A stretch of 64,000 nucleotides of DNA from Isoperla grammatica (taxonomy: Eukaryota; Arthropoda; Insecta; Plecoptera; Perlodidae), in contig OX246741.1 of NCBI GenBank assembly GCA_945910005.1, forward strand, positions 46,231,112-46,295,111, read 5' to 3'. Positions within the stretch are counted from its first letter, which is position 1. Every line of letters begins with the position of its first letter. This document shows positions 1 to 12,000 of this stretch, piece by piece. The position numbers and the translations under genes are program-made. The notes beneath the pieces were generated by a model that was not told where the DNA came from, did no database searches, and worked only from the letters and a program-made list of their open reading frames with translations.

Positions 1-3000
1 TGAGAAGCTGTATTCTCTATTTGAGTAGCATGTGTTTAAGACACACCAGTGGGCTGCTGTGAGGCCGGAGCCCTGCAGCAGCTAGGTGCTGAGAAGCTGT
101 ATTCTCTATATGAGTAGCATGTGTTTAAGACACACCAGTGGGCTGCTGTGAGGCCGGAGCCCTGCAGCAGCCTGGTGCTGAGGAGCTGTATTCTCTATTT
201 GAGTAGCATGTGTTTAAGACACACCAGTGGGCTGCTGTGAGGCCGGAGCCCTGCAGCAGCTAGGTGCTGAGAAGCTGTATTCTCTATTTGAGTAGCATGT
301 GTTTAAGACACACCAGTGGGCTGCTGTGAGGCCAGAGCCCTGCAGCAGCTAGGTGCTGAGAAGCTGTATTCTCTATATGAGTAGCATGTGTTTAAGACAC
401 ACCAGTGGGCTGCTGTGAGGCCGGAGCCCTGCTGCAGCTAGGTGCTGAGAAGCTGTATTCTCTATTTGAGTAGCATGTGTTTAAGACACACCAGTGGGCT
501 GGTGTGAGGCCGGAGCCCTGCAGCAGCTAGGTGCTGAGAACCTGTATTCTCTATTTGAGTAGCATGTGTTTAAGACACACCAGTGGGCTGCTGTGAGGCC
601 GGAGCCCTGCAGCAGCTAGGTGCTGAGAAGCTGTATTCTCTATTTGAGTAGCATGTGTTTAAGACACACCAGTGGGCTGGTGTGAGGCTGGAGCCCTGCA
701 GCAGCTAGGTGCTGAGAAGCTGTATTCTCTATTTGAGTAGCATGTGTTTAAGACACACCAGTGGGCTGCTGTGAGGCCGGAGCCAAGCAGCAGCTAGGTG
801 CTGAGAAGCTGTATTCTCTATATGAGTAGCATGTGTTTAAGACACACCAGTGGGCTGCTGTGAGGCCAGAGCCCTGCAGCAGCTAGGTGCTGAGAAGCTG
901 TATTCTCTATTTGAGTAGCATGTGTTTAAGACACACCAGTGGGCTGCTATGAGGCCGGAGCCCTGCAGCAGCTAGGTGCTGAGAAGCTGTATTCTCTATA
1001 TGAGTAGCATGTGTTTAAGACACACCAGTGGGCTGCTATGAGGCCGGAGCCATGCAGCAGCTAGGTGCTGAGAAGCTGTATTCTCTATTTGAGTAGCATG
1101 TGTTTAAGACACACCAGTGGGCTGCTGTGAGGCCGGAGCCCTGCAGCAGCTAGGTGCTGAGAAGCTGTATTCTCTATTTGAGTAGCATGTGTTTAAGACA
1201 CACCAGTGGACTCCTGTGAGGCCGGAGTCCTGCAGCAGCTAGGTGCTGAGAAGCTGTATTCTCTATTTGAGTAGCATGTGTTTAAGACACACCAGTGGGC
1301 TGCTGTGAGGCCGGAGCCCTGCAGCAGTTAGGTGCTGAGAAGCTGTATTCTCTATTTGAGTAGCATGTGTTTAAGACACACCAGTGGGCTGCTGTGAGGC
1401 CGGAGCCCTGCAGCAGCTAGGTGCTGAGAAGCTGTATTCTCTATTTGAGTAGCATGTGTTTAAGACACACCAGTGGGCTGCTGTGAGGCCGGAGCCCTGC
1501 AGCAGCTAGGTGCTGAGAAGCTGTATTCTCTATTTGAGTAGCATGTGTTTAAGACACACCAGTGGGCTGCTGTGAGGCCGGAGCCCTGCAGCAGCTAGGT
1601 GCTGAGAAGCTGTATTCTCTATTTGAGTAGCATGTGTTTAAGACACACCAGTGGGCTGCTGTGAGGCCGGAGCCCTGCAGCAGCTAGGTGCTGAGAAGCT
1701 GTATTCTCTATTTGAGTAGCATGTGTTTAAGACACACCAGTGGGCTGCTGTGAGGCCGGAGCCCTGCAGCAGCTAGGTGCTGAGAAGCTGTATTCTCTAT
1801 TTGAGTAGCATGTGTTTAAGACACACCAGTGGGCTGCTGTGAGGCCGGAGCCCTGCAGCAGCTAGGTGCTGAGAAGCTGTATTCTCTATTTGAGTAGCAT
1901 GTGTTTAAGACACACCAGTGGGCTGCTATGAGGCCGGAGCCCTGCAGCAGCTAGGTGCTGAGAAGCTGTATTCTCTATTTGAGTAGCATGTGTTTAAGAC
2001 ACACCAGTGGGCTGCTGTGAGGCCGGAGCCCTGCAGCAGCTAGGTGCTGAGAAGCTGTATTCTCTATTTGAGTAGCATGTGTTTAAGACACACCAGTGGG
2101 CTGCTGTAAGGCCGGAGCCCTGCAGCAGCTAGGTGCTGAGAAGCTGTATTCTCTATTTGAGTAGCATGTGTTTAAGACACACCAGTGGGCTGCTGTGAGG
2201 CCGGAGCCATGCAGCAGCTAGGTGCTGAGAAGCTGTATTCTCTATTTGGGTAGCATGTGTTTAAGACACACCAGTGGGCTGCTGTGAGGCCGGAGCCATG
2301 CAGCAGCTAGGTGCTGAGAAGCTATATTCTCTATATGAGTAGCATGTGTTTAAGACACACCAGTGGGCTGCTGTGAGGCCGGAGCCATGCAGCAGCTAGG
2401 TGCTGAGAAGCTGTATTCTCTATATGAGTAGCATGTGTTTAAGACACACCAGTGGGCTGCTGTGAGGCCAGAGCCCTGCAGCAGCTAGGTGCTGAGAAGC
2501 TGTATTCTCTATTTGAGTAGCATGTGTTTAAGACACACCAGTGGGCTGCTGTGAGGCCGGAGCCATGCAGCAGCTAGGTGCTGAGAAGCTGTATTCTCTA
2601 TTTGAGTAGCATGTGTTTAAGACACACCAGTGGGCTGCTGTGAGGCCGGAGTCCTGCAGCAGCTAGGTGCTGAGAAGCTGTATTCTCTCTATGAGTAGCA
2701 TGTGTTTAAGACACACCAGTGGGCTGCTGTGAGGCCAGAGCCCTGCAGCAGCTAGGTGCTGAGAAGCTGTATTCTCTATTTGAGTAGCATGTGTTTAAGA
2801 CACACCAGTGGGCTGCTGTGAGGCCGGAGCCATGCAGCAGCTAGGTGCTGAGAAGCTGTATTCTCTATTTGAGTAGCATGTGTTTAAGACACACCAGTGG
2901 GCTGCTGTGAGGCCGGAGTCCTGCAGCAGCTAGGTGCTGAGAAGCTGTATTCTCTCTATGAGTAGCATGTGTTTAAGACACACCAGTGGGCTGCTGTGAG

Positions 3001-6000
3001 ACCGGAGCCATGCTGCAGCTAGGTGCTGAGAAGCTGTATTCTCTATTTGAGTAGCATGTGTTTAAGACACACCAGTGGGCTGCTGTGAGGCCGGAGCCAT
3101 GCAGCAGCTAGGTGCTGAGAAGCTGTATTCTCTATTTGAGTAGCATGTGTTTAAGACACACCAGTGGGCTGCTGTGAGGCCAGAGCCCTGCAGCAGCTAG
3201 GTGCTGAGAAGCTGTATTCTCTATTTGAGTAGCATGTGTTTAAGACACACCAGTGGGCTGCTGTGAGGCCAGAGCCCTGCAGCAGCTAGGTGCTGAGAAG
3301 CTGTATTCTCTATTTGAGTAGCATGTGTTTTAGACACACCAGTGGGCTGCTATGAGGGCGGAGTCCTCCAGCAGCCTGGTGCTGAGAAGCTGTATTCTCT
3401 ATATGAGTAGCATGTGTTTAAGACACACCAGTGGGCTGCTGTGAGGCCGGAGCCATGCAGCAGCTGGGTGCTGAGAAGCTGTATTCTCTATTTGAGTAGC
3501 ATGTGTTTAAGACACACCAGTGGGCTGCTGTGAGGCCGGAGCCCTGCAGCAGCCTGGTGCTGAGAAGCTGTATTCTCTATATAAGTAGCATGTGTTTAAG
3601 ACACACCAGTGGGCTGCTGTGAGGCCGGAGCCCTGCAGCAGCTAGGTGCTGAGAAGCTGTATTCTCTATTTGAGTAGCATGTGATTAAGACACACCAGTG
3701 GGCTGCTGTGAGGCCGGAGCCCTGCAGCAGCTAGATGCTGAGAAGCTGTATTCTCTATTTGAGTAGCATGTGTTTAAGACACACCAGTGGGCTGCTATGA
3801 GGGCGGAGTCCTCCAGCAGCCTGCTGCTGAGAAGCTGTATTCTCTATTTGAGTAGCATGTGATTAAGACACACCAGTGGGCTGCTGTGAGGCCGGAGCCA
3901 TGCTGCAGCTAGGTGCTGAGAAGCTGTATTCTCTATATGAGTAGCATGTGTTTAAGACACACCAGTGGGCTGCTGTGAGGCCGGAGCCCTGCAGCAGCTA
4001 GGTGCTGAGAAGCTGTATTCTCTATTTGAGTAGCATGTGTTTAAGACACACCAGTGGGCTGCTATGAGGCCGGAGCCATGCAGCAGCTAGGTGCTAAGGA
4101 GCTGTATTCTCTATATGAGTAGCATGTGTTTAAGACACACCAGTGGGCTGCTGTGAGGCCGGAGCCCTGCAGCAGCTAGGTGCTGAGAAGCTGTATTCTC
4201 TATATGAGTAGCATGTGTTTAAGACACACCAGTGGGCTGCTGTAAGGCCGGAGCCCTGCAGCAGCTAGGTGCTGAGAAGCTGTATTCTCTATATGAGTAG
4301 CATGTGTTTAAGACACACCAGTGGGCTGCTGTGGGGCCGGAGCCATGCAGCAGCTAGGTGCTGAGAAGCTGTATTCTCTATTTGAGTAGCATGTGTTTAA
4401 GACACACCAGTGGGCTGCTGTGAGGCCGGAGCCCTGCAGCAGCTAGGTGCTGAGAAGCTGTATTCTCTATATGAGTAGCATGTGTTTAAGACACACCAGT
4501 GGGCTGCTGTGAGGCCGGAGCCCTGCAGCAGCTAGGTGCTGAGAAGCTGTATTCTCTATATGAGTAGCATGTGTTTAAGACACACCAGTGGGCTGCTGTG
4601 AGGCCGGAGCCATGCAGCAGCTAGGTGCTGAGAAGCTGTATTCTCTATTTGAGTAGCATGTGTTTAAGACACACCAGTGGGCTGCTGTGAGGCCGGAGCC
4701 CTGCAGCAGCTAGGTGCTGAGAAGCTGTATTCTCTATTTGAGTAGCATGTGTTTAAGACACACCAGTGGGCTGCTGTGAGGCCGGAGTCCTGCAGCAGCT
4801 AGGTGCTGAGAAGCTGTATTCTCTATTTGAGTAGCATGTGTTTAAGACACACCAGTGGGCTGCTGTGAGGCCAGAGCCCTGCACCAGCTAGGTGCTGAGA
4901 AGCTGTATCCTCTATATGAGTAGCATGTGTTTAAGACACACCAGTGGGCTGCTGTGAGGCCGGAGCCCTGCACCAGCTAGGTGCTGAGAAGCTGTATCCT
5001 CTATATGAGTAGCATGTGTTTAAGACACACCAGTGGGCTGCTGTAAGGCCAGAGCCCTGCAGCAGCTAGGTGCTGAGAAGCTGTATTCTCTATATGAGTA
5101 GCATGTGTTTAAGACACACCAGTGGGCTGCTGTGAGGCCGGAGCCCTGCAGCAGCTAGGTGCTGAGAAGCTGTATTCTCTATTTGAGTAGCATGTGTTTA
5201 AGACACACCAGTGGGCTGCTGGGAGGCCGGAGCCCTGCAGCAGCTAGGTGCTGAGAAGCTGTATTCTCTATTTGAGTAGCATGTGTTTAAGACACACCAG
5301 TGGGCTGCTGTGAGGCCGGAGCCCTGCAGCAGCTAGGTGCTGAGAAGCTGTATTCTCTATATGAGTAGCATGTGTTTAAGACACACCAGTGGGCTGCTGT
5401 GAGGCCGGAGCCCTGCAGCAGCCTGGTGCTGAGGAGCTGTATTCTCTATTTGAGTAGCATGTGTTTAAGACACACCAGTGGGCTGCTGTGAGGCCGGAGC
5501 CCTGCAGCAGCTAGGTGCTGAGAAGCTGTATTCTCTATTTGAGTAGCATGTGTTTAAGACACACCAGTGGGCTGCTGTGAGGCCAGAGCCCTGCAGCAGC
5601 TAGGTGCTGAGAAGCTGTATTCTCTATATGAGTAGCATGTGTTTAAGACACACCAGTGGGCTGCTGTGAGGCCGGAGCCCTGCTGCAGCTAGGTGCTGAG
5701 AAGCTGTATTCTCTATTTGAGTAGCATGTGTTTAAGACACACCAGTGGGCTGGTGTGAGGCCGGAGCCCTGCAGCAGCTAGGTGCTGAGAAGCTGTATTC
5801 TCTATTTGAGTAGCATGTGTTTAAGACACACCAGTGGGCTGCTGTGAGGCCGGAGCCCTGCAGCAGCTAGGTGCTGAGAAGCTGTATTCTCTATTTGAGT
5901 AGCATGTGTTTAAGACACACCAGTGGGCTGGTGTGAGGCTGGAGCCCTGCAGCAGCTAGGTGCTGAGAAGCTGTATTCTCTATTTGAGTAGCATGTGTTT

Positions 6001-9000
6001 AAGACACACCAGTGGGCTGCTGTGAGGCCGGAGCCAAGCAGCAGCTAGGTGCTGAGAAGCTGTATTCTCTATATGAGTAGCATGTGTTTAAGACACACCA
6101 GTGGGCTGCTGTGAGGCCAGAGCCCTGCAGCAGCTAGGTGCTGAGAAGCTGTATTCTCTATTTGAGTAGCATGTGTTTAAGACACACCAGTGGGCTGCTA
6201 TGAGGCCGGAGCCCTGCAGCAGCTAGGTGCTGAGAAGCTGTATTCTCTATATGAGTAGCATGTGTTTAAGACACACCAGTGGGCTGCTGTGAGGCCGGAG
6301 CCCTGCAGCAGCTAGGTGCTGAGAAGCTGTATTCTCTATTTGAGTAGCATGTGTTTAAGACACACCAGTGGGCTGCTGTGAGGCCGGAGCCCTGCAGCAG
6401 CTAGGTGCTGAGAAGCTGTATTCTCTATTTGAGTAGCATGTGTTTAAGACACACCAGTGGGCTGCTGTGAGGCCGGAGCCCTGCAGCAGCTAGGTGCTGA
6501 GAAGCTGTATTCTCTATTTGAGTAGCATGTGTTTAAGACACACCAGTGGGCTGCTGTGAGGCCGGAGCCCTGCAGCAGCTAGGTGCTGAGAAGCTGTATT
6601 CTCTATTTGAGTAGCATGTGTTTAAGACACACCAGTGGGCTGCTGTGAGGCCGGAGCCCTGCAGCAGCTAGGTGCTGAGAAGCTGTATTCTCTATTTGAG
6701 TAGCATGTGTTTAAGACACACCAGTGGGCTGCTGTGAGGCCGGAGCCCTGCAGCAGCTAGGTGCTGAGAAGCTGTATTCTCTATATGAGTAGCATGTGTT
6801 TAAGACACACCAGTGGGCTGCTGCGCTGTGAGGCCGGAGCCATGCAGCAGCTAGGTGCTGAGAAGCTGTATTCTCTATTTGAGTAGCATGTGTTTAAGAC
6901 ACACCAGTGGGCTGCTGTGAGGCCGGAGCCCTGCAGCAGCTAGGTGCTGAGAAGCTGTATTCTCTATTTGAGTAGCATGTGTTTAAGACACACCAGTGGG
7001 CTGCTGCGCTGTGGGGCTGGAGCCAAGAAGCAGCTAGGTGCTGAGAAGCTGTATTCTCTATTTGAGTAGCATGTGTTTAAGACACACCAGTGGGCTGCTG
7101 TGAGGCCGGAGCCCTGCAGCAGCTAGGTGCTGAGAAGCTGTATTCTCTATTTGAGTAGCATGTGTTTAAGACACACCAGTGGGCTGCTGTGAGGCCGGAG
7201 CCCTGCAACAGCTAGGTGCTGAGAAGCTGTATTCTCTATATGAGTAGCATGTGTTTAAGACACACCAGTGGGCTGCTGTGAGGCCGGAGCCCTGCAGCAG
7301 CTAGGTGCTGAGAAGCTGTATTCTCTATTTGAGTAGCATGTGTTTAAGACACACCAGTGGGCTGCTGTGAGGCCGGAGCCCTGCAGCAGCTAGGTGCTGA
7401 GAAGCTGTATTCTCTATTTGAGTAGCATGTGTTTAAGACACACCAGTGGGCTGCTGTGAGGCCGGAGCCCTGCAGCAGCTAGGTGCTGAGAAGCTGTATT
7501 CTATATATGAGTAGCATGTGTTTAAGACACACCAGTGGGCTGCTGTGAGGCCGGAGCCCTGCAGCAGCTAGGTGCTGAGAAGCTGTATTCTCTATTTGAG
7601 TAGCATGTGTTTAAGACACACCAGTGGGCTGCTTCGCTGTGAGGCCGGAGCCCTGCAGCAGCTAGGTGCTGAGAAGCTGTATTCTCTATATGAGTAGCAT
7701 GTGTTTAAGACACACCAGTGGGCTGCTGTGAGGCCGGAGCCCTGCAGCAGCTAGGTGCTGAGAAGCTGTATTCTCTATATGAGAAGCATGTGTTTAAGAC
7801 ACACCAGTGGGCTGCTGTGAGGCCGGAGCCTTTGCTGCAGCTAGGTGCTGAGAAGCTGTATTCTCTATATAAGTAGCATGTGTTTAAGACACACCAGTGG
7901 GCTGCTGTGAGGCCGGAGCCCTGCGGCAGCTAGGTGCTGAGAAGCTGTATTCTCTATATGAGAAGCATGTGTTTAAGACACACCAGTGGGCTGCTGTGGG
8001 CCCGGAGCCCTGCAGCAGCTAGGTGCTGAGAAGTTGTTTTCTCTATATGAGTAGCATGTGTTTAAGACACACCAGTGGGCTGCTGTGAGGCCGGAGCCAT
8101 GCAGCAGCTAGGTGCTGAGAAGCTGTATTCTCTATATGAGTAGCATGTGTTTAAGACACACCAGTGGGCTGCTGTGAGGCCGGAGCCCTGCGGCAGCTAG
8201 GTGCTGAGAAGCTGTATTCTCTATATGAGAAGCATGTGTTTAAGACACACCAGTGGGCTGCTGTGGGCCCGGAGCCCTGCAGCAGCTAGGTGCTGAGAAG
8301 TTGTTTTCTCTATATGAGTAGCATGTGTTTAAGACACACCAGTGGGCTGCTGTGAGGCCGGAGCCCTGCAGCAGCTAGGTGCTGAGAAGCTGTATTCTCT
8401 ATTTGAGTAGCATGTGTTTAAGACACACCAGTGGGCTGCTGTGAGGCCGGAGCCATGCAGCAGCTAGGTGCTGAGAAGCTGTATTCTCTATATGAGTAGC
8501 ATGTGTTTAAGACACACCAGTGGGCTGCTGTGAGGCCGGAGCCCTGCAGCAGCTAGGTGCTGAGAAGCTGTATTCTCTATTTTAGTAGCATGTGTTTAAG
8601 ACACACCAGTGGGCTGCTGTGAGGCCGGAGCCCTGCAGCAGCTAGGTGCTGAGAAGCTGTATTCTCTATTTGAGTAGCATGTGTTTAAGACACACCAGTG
8701 ATCTGCTGTGAGGCCGGAGCCATGCAGCAGCTAGGTGCTGAGAAGCTGTATTCTCTATATGAGTAGCATGTGTTTAAGACACACCAGTGGGCTGCTGCGC
8801 TGTGAGGCCGGAGCCCTGCAGCAGCTAGGTGCTGAGAAGCTGTATTCTCTATATGAGTAGCATGTGTTTAAGACACACCATTGGGCTGCTGCGCTGTGAG
8901 GCCGGAGCCCTGCAGCAGCTAGGTGCTGAGAAGCTGTATTCTCTATATGAGTAGCATGTGTTTAAGACACACCAGTGGGCTGCTGTGAGGCCGGAGCCAT

Positions 9001-12000
9001 GCAGCAGCTAGGTGCTGAGAAGCTGTATTCTCTATTTGAGTAGCATGTGTTTAAGACACACCAGTGGGCTGCTGTGAGGCCGGAGCCATGCAGCAGCTAG
9101 GTGCTGAGAAGCTGTATTCTCTATATGAGTAGCATGTGTTTAAGACACACCAGTGGGCTGCTGTGAGGCCGGAGCCCTGCAGCAGCTAGGTGTTGAGAAG
9201 CTGTATTCTCTATATGAGTAGCATGTGTTTAAGACACACCAGTGGGCTACTGTGAGGCCGGAGCCCTGCAGCAGCTAGGTGCTGAGAAGCTGTATTCTCT
9301 ATTTGAGTAGCATGTTATTAAGACACACCAGTGGGCTACTGTGAGGCCGGAGCCCTGCAGCAGCTAGGTGCTGAGAAGCTGTATTCTCTATATGAGTAGC
9401 ATGTGTTTAAGACACACCAGTGGGCTGCTGTGAGGCCGGAGCCCTGCAGCAGCTAGGTGCTGAGAAGCTGTATTCTCTATTTGAGTAGCATGTGTTTAAG
9501 ACACACCAGTGGGCTGCTGTGAGGCCGGAGCCATGCAGCAGCTAGGTGCTGAGAAGCTGTATTCTCTATATGAGTAGCATGTGTTTAAGACACACCAGTG
9601 GGCTGCTGTGAGGCCGGAGTCCTGCAGCAGCTAGGTGCTGAGAAGCTGTATTCTCTATTTGAGTAGCATGTGTTTAAGACACACCAGTGGGCTGCTGTGA
9701 GGCCGGAGCCCTGCAGCAGCTAGGTGCTGAGAAGCTGTATTCTCTATTTGAGTAGCATGTGTTTAAGACACACCAGTGGGCTGCTGTGAGGCCGGAGCCC
9801 TGCAGCAGCTAGGTGCTGAGAAGCTGTATTCTCTATATGAGTAGCATGTGTTTAAGACACACCAGTAGGCTGCTGTGAGGCCGGAGCCCTGCAGCAGCTA
9901 GGTGCTGAGAAGCTGTATTCTCTATTTGAGTAGCATGTGTTTAAGACACACCAGTGGGCTGCTGTGAGGCCGGAGCCATGCAGCAGCTAGGTGCTGAGAA
10001 GCTGTATTCTCTATATGAGTAGCATGTGTTTAAGACACACCAGTGGGCTGCTGTGAGGCCGGAGTCCTGCAGCAGCTAGGTGCTGAGAAGCTGTATTCTC
10101 TATATGAGTAGCATGTGTTTAAGACACACCAGTAGGCTGCTGTGAGGCCGGAGCCCTGCAGCAGCTAGGTGCTGGGAAGCTGTATTCTCTATTTGAGTAG
10201 CATGTGTTTAAGACACACCAGTAGGCTGCTGTGAGGCCGGAGCCCTGCAGCAGCTAGGTGCTGAGAAGCTGTAATCTCTATATGAGTAGCATGTGTTTAA
10301 GACACACCAGTGGGCTGCTGTGAGGCCGGAGCCATGCAGCAGCTAGGTGCTGAGAAGCTGTATTCTCTATATGAGTAGCATGTGTTTAAGACACACCAGT
10401 GGGCTGCTGTGAGGCCGGAGTCCTGCAGCAGCTAGGTGCTGAGAAGCTGTATTCTCTATATGAGTAGCATGTGTTTAAGACACACCAGTAGGCTGCTGTG
10501 AGGCCGGAGCCCTGTAGCAGCTAGGTGCTGAGAAGCTGTATTCTCTATATGAGTAGCATGTGTTTAAGACACACCAGTGGGCTGCTGTGAGGCCGGAGTC
10601 CTGCAGCAGCTAGGTGCTGAGAAGCTGTATTCTCTATATGAGTAGCATGTGTTTAAGACACACCAGTGGGCTGCTGTGAGGCCGGAGTCCTGCAGCAGCT
10701 AGGTGCTGAGAAGCTGTATTCTCTATATGAGTAGCATGTGTTTAAGACACACCAGTGGGCTGCTGTGAGGCCGGAGCCCTGCAGCAGCTAGGTGCAGAGA
10801 AGCTGTATTCTCTATTTGAGTAGCATGTGTTTAAGACACACCAGTGGGCTGCTATGAGGCCGGAGCCATGCAGCAGCTAGGTGCTGAGAAGCTGTATTCT
10901 CTATATGAGTAGCATGTGTTTAAGACACACCAGTGGGCTGCTGTGAGGCCGGAGCCCTGCAGAGGCTAGGTGCTGAGAAGCTGTATTCTCTATTTGAGTA
11001 GCATGTGTTTAAGACACACCAGTGGGCTGCTGTGAGGCCGGAGCCCTGCAGCAGCTAGGTGCTGAGAAGCTGTATTCTCTATTTGAGTAGCATGTGTTTA
11101 AGACACACCAGTGGGCTACTGTGAGGCCGGAGCCAGGAGCAGCTAGGTGCTGAGAAGCTGTATTCTCTATTTGAGTAGCATGTGTTTAAGACACACCAGT
11201 GGGCTGCTGTGAGGCCGGAGCCCTGCAGCAGCTAGGTGCTGAGAAGCTGTATTCTCTATTTGAGTAGCATGTGTTTAAGACACACCAGTGGGCTGCTGTG
11301 AGGCCGGAGCCCTGCAGCAGCTAGGTGCTGAGAAGCTGTATTCTCTATATAAGTAGCATGTGTTTAAGACACACCAGTGGGCTGCTGTGAGGCCGGAGCC
11401 CTGCAGCAGCTAGGTGCTGAGAAGCTGTATTCTCTATTTGAGTAGCATGTGTTTAAGACACACCAGTGGGCTGCTGTGAGGCCGGAGCCCTGCAGCAGCT
11501 AGGTGCTGAGAAGCTGTATTCTCTATTTGAGTAGCATGTGTTTAAGACACACCAGTGGGCTGCTGTGAGGCCGGAGCCCTGCAGCAGCTAGGTGCTGAGA
11601 AGCTGTATTCTCTATATGAGTAGCATGTGTTTAAGACACACCAGTGGGCTGCTGTGAGGCCGGAGCCCTGCAGCAGCTAGGTGCTGAGAAGCTGTATTCT
11701 CTATTTGAGTAGCATGTGTTTAAGACACACCAGTGGGCTGCTGTGAGGCCGGAGCCCTGCAGCAGCTAGGTGCTGAGAAGCTGTATTCTCTATATGAGTA
11801 GCATGTGTTTAAGACACACCAGTGGGCTGCTGTGAGGCCGGAGCCCTGCAGCAGCTAGGTGCTGAGAAGCTGTATTCTCTATATGAGTAGCATGTGTTTA
11901 AGACACACCAGTGGGCTGCTGTGAGGCCGGAGCCATGCAGCAGCTAGGTGCAGAGAAGCTGTATTCTCTATTTGAGTAGCATGTGTTTAAGACACACCAG

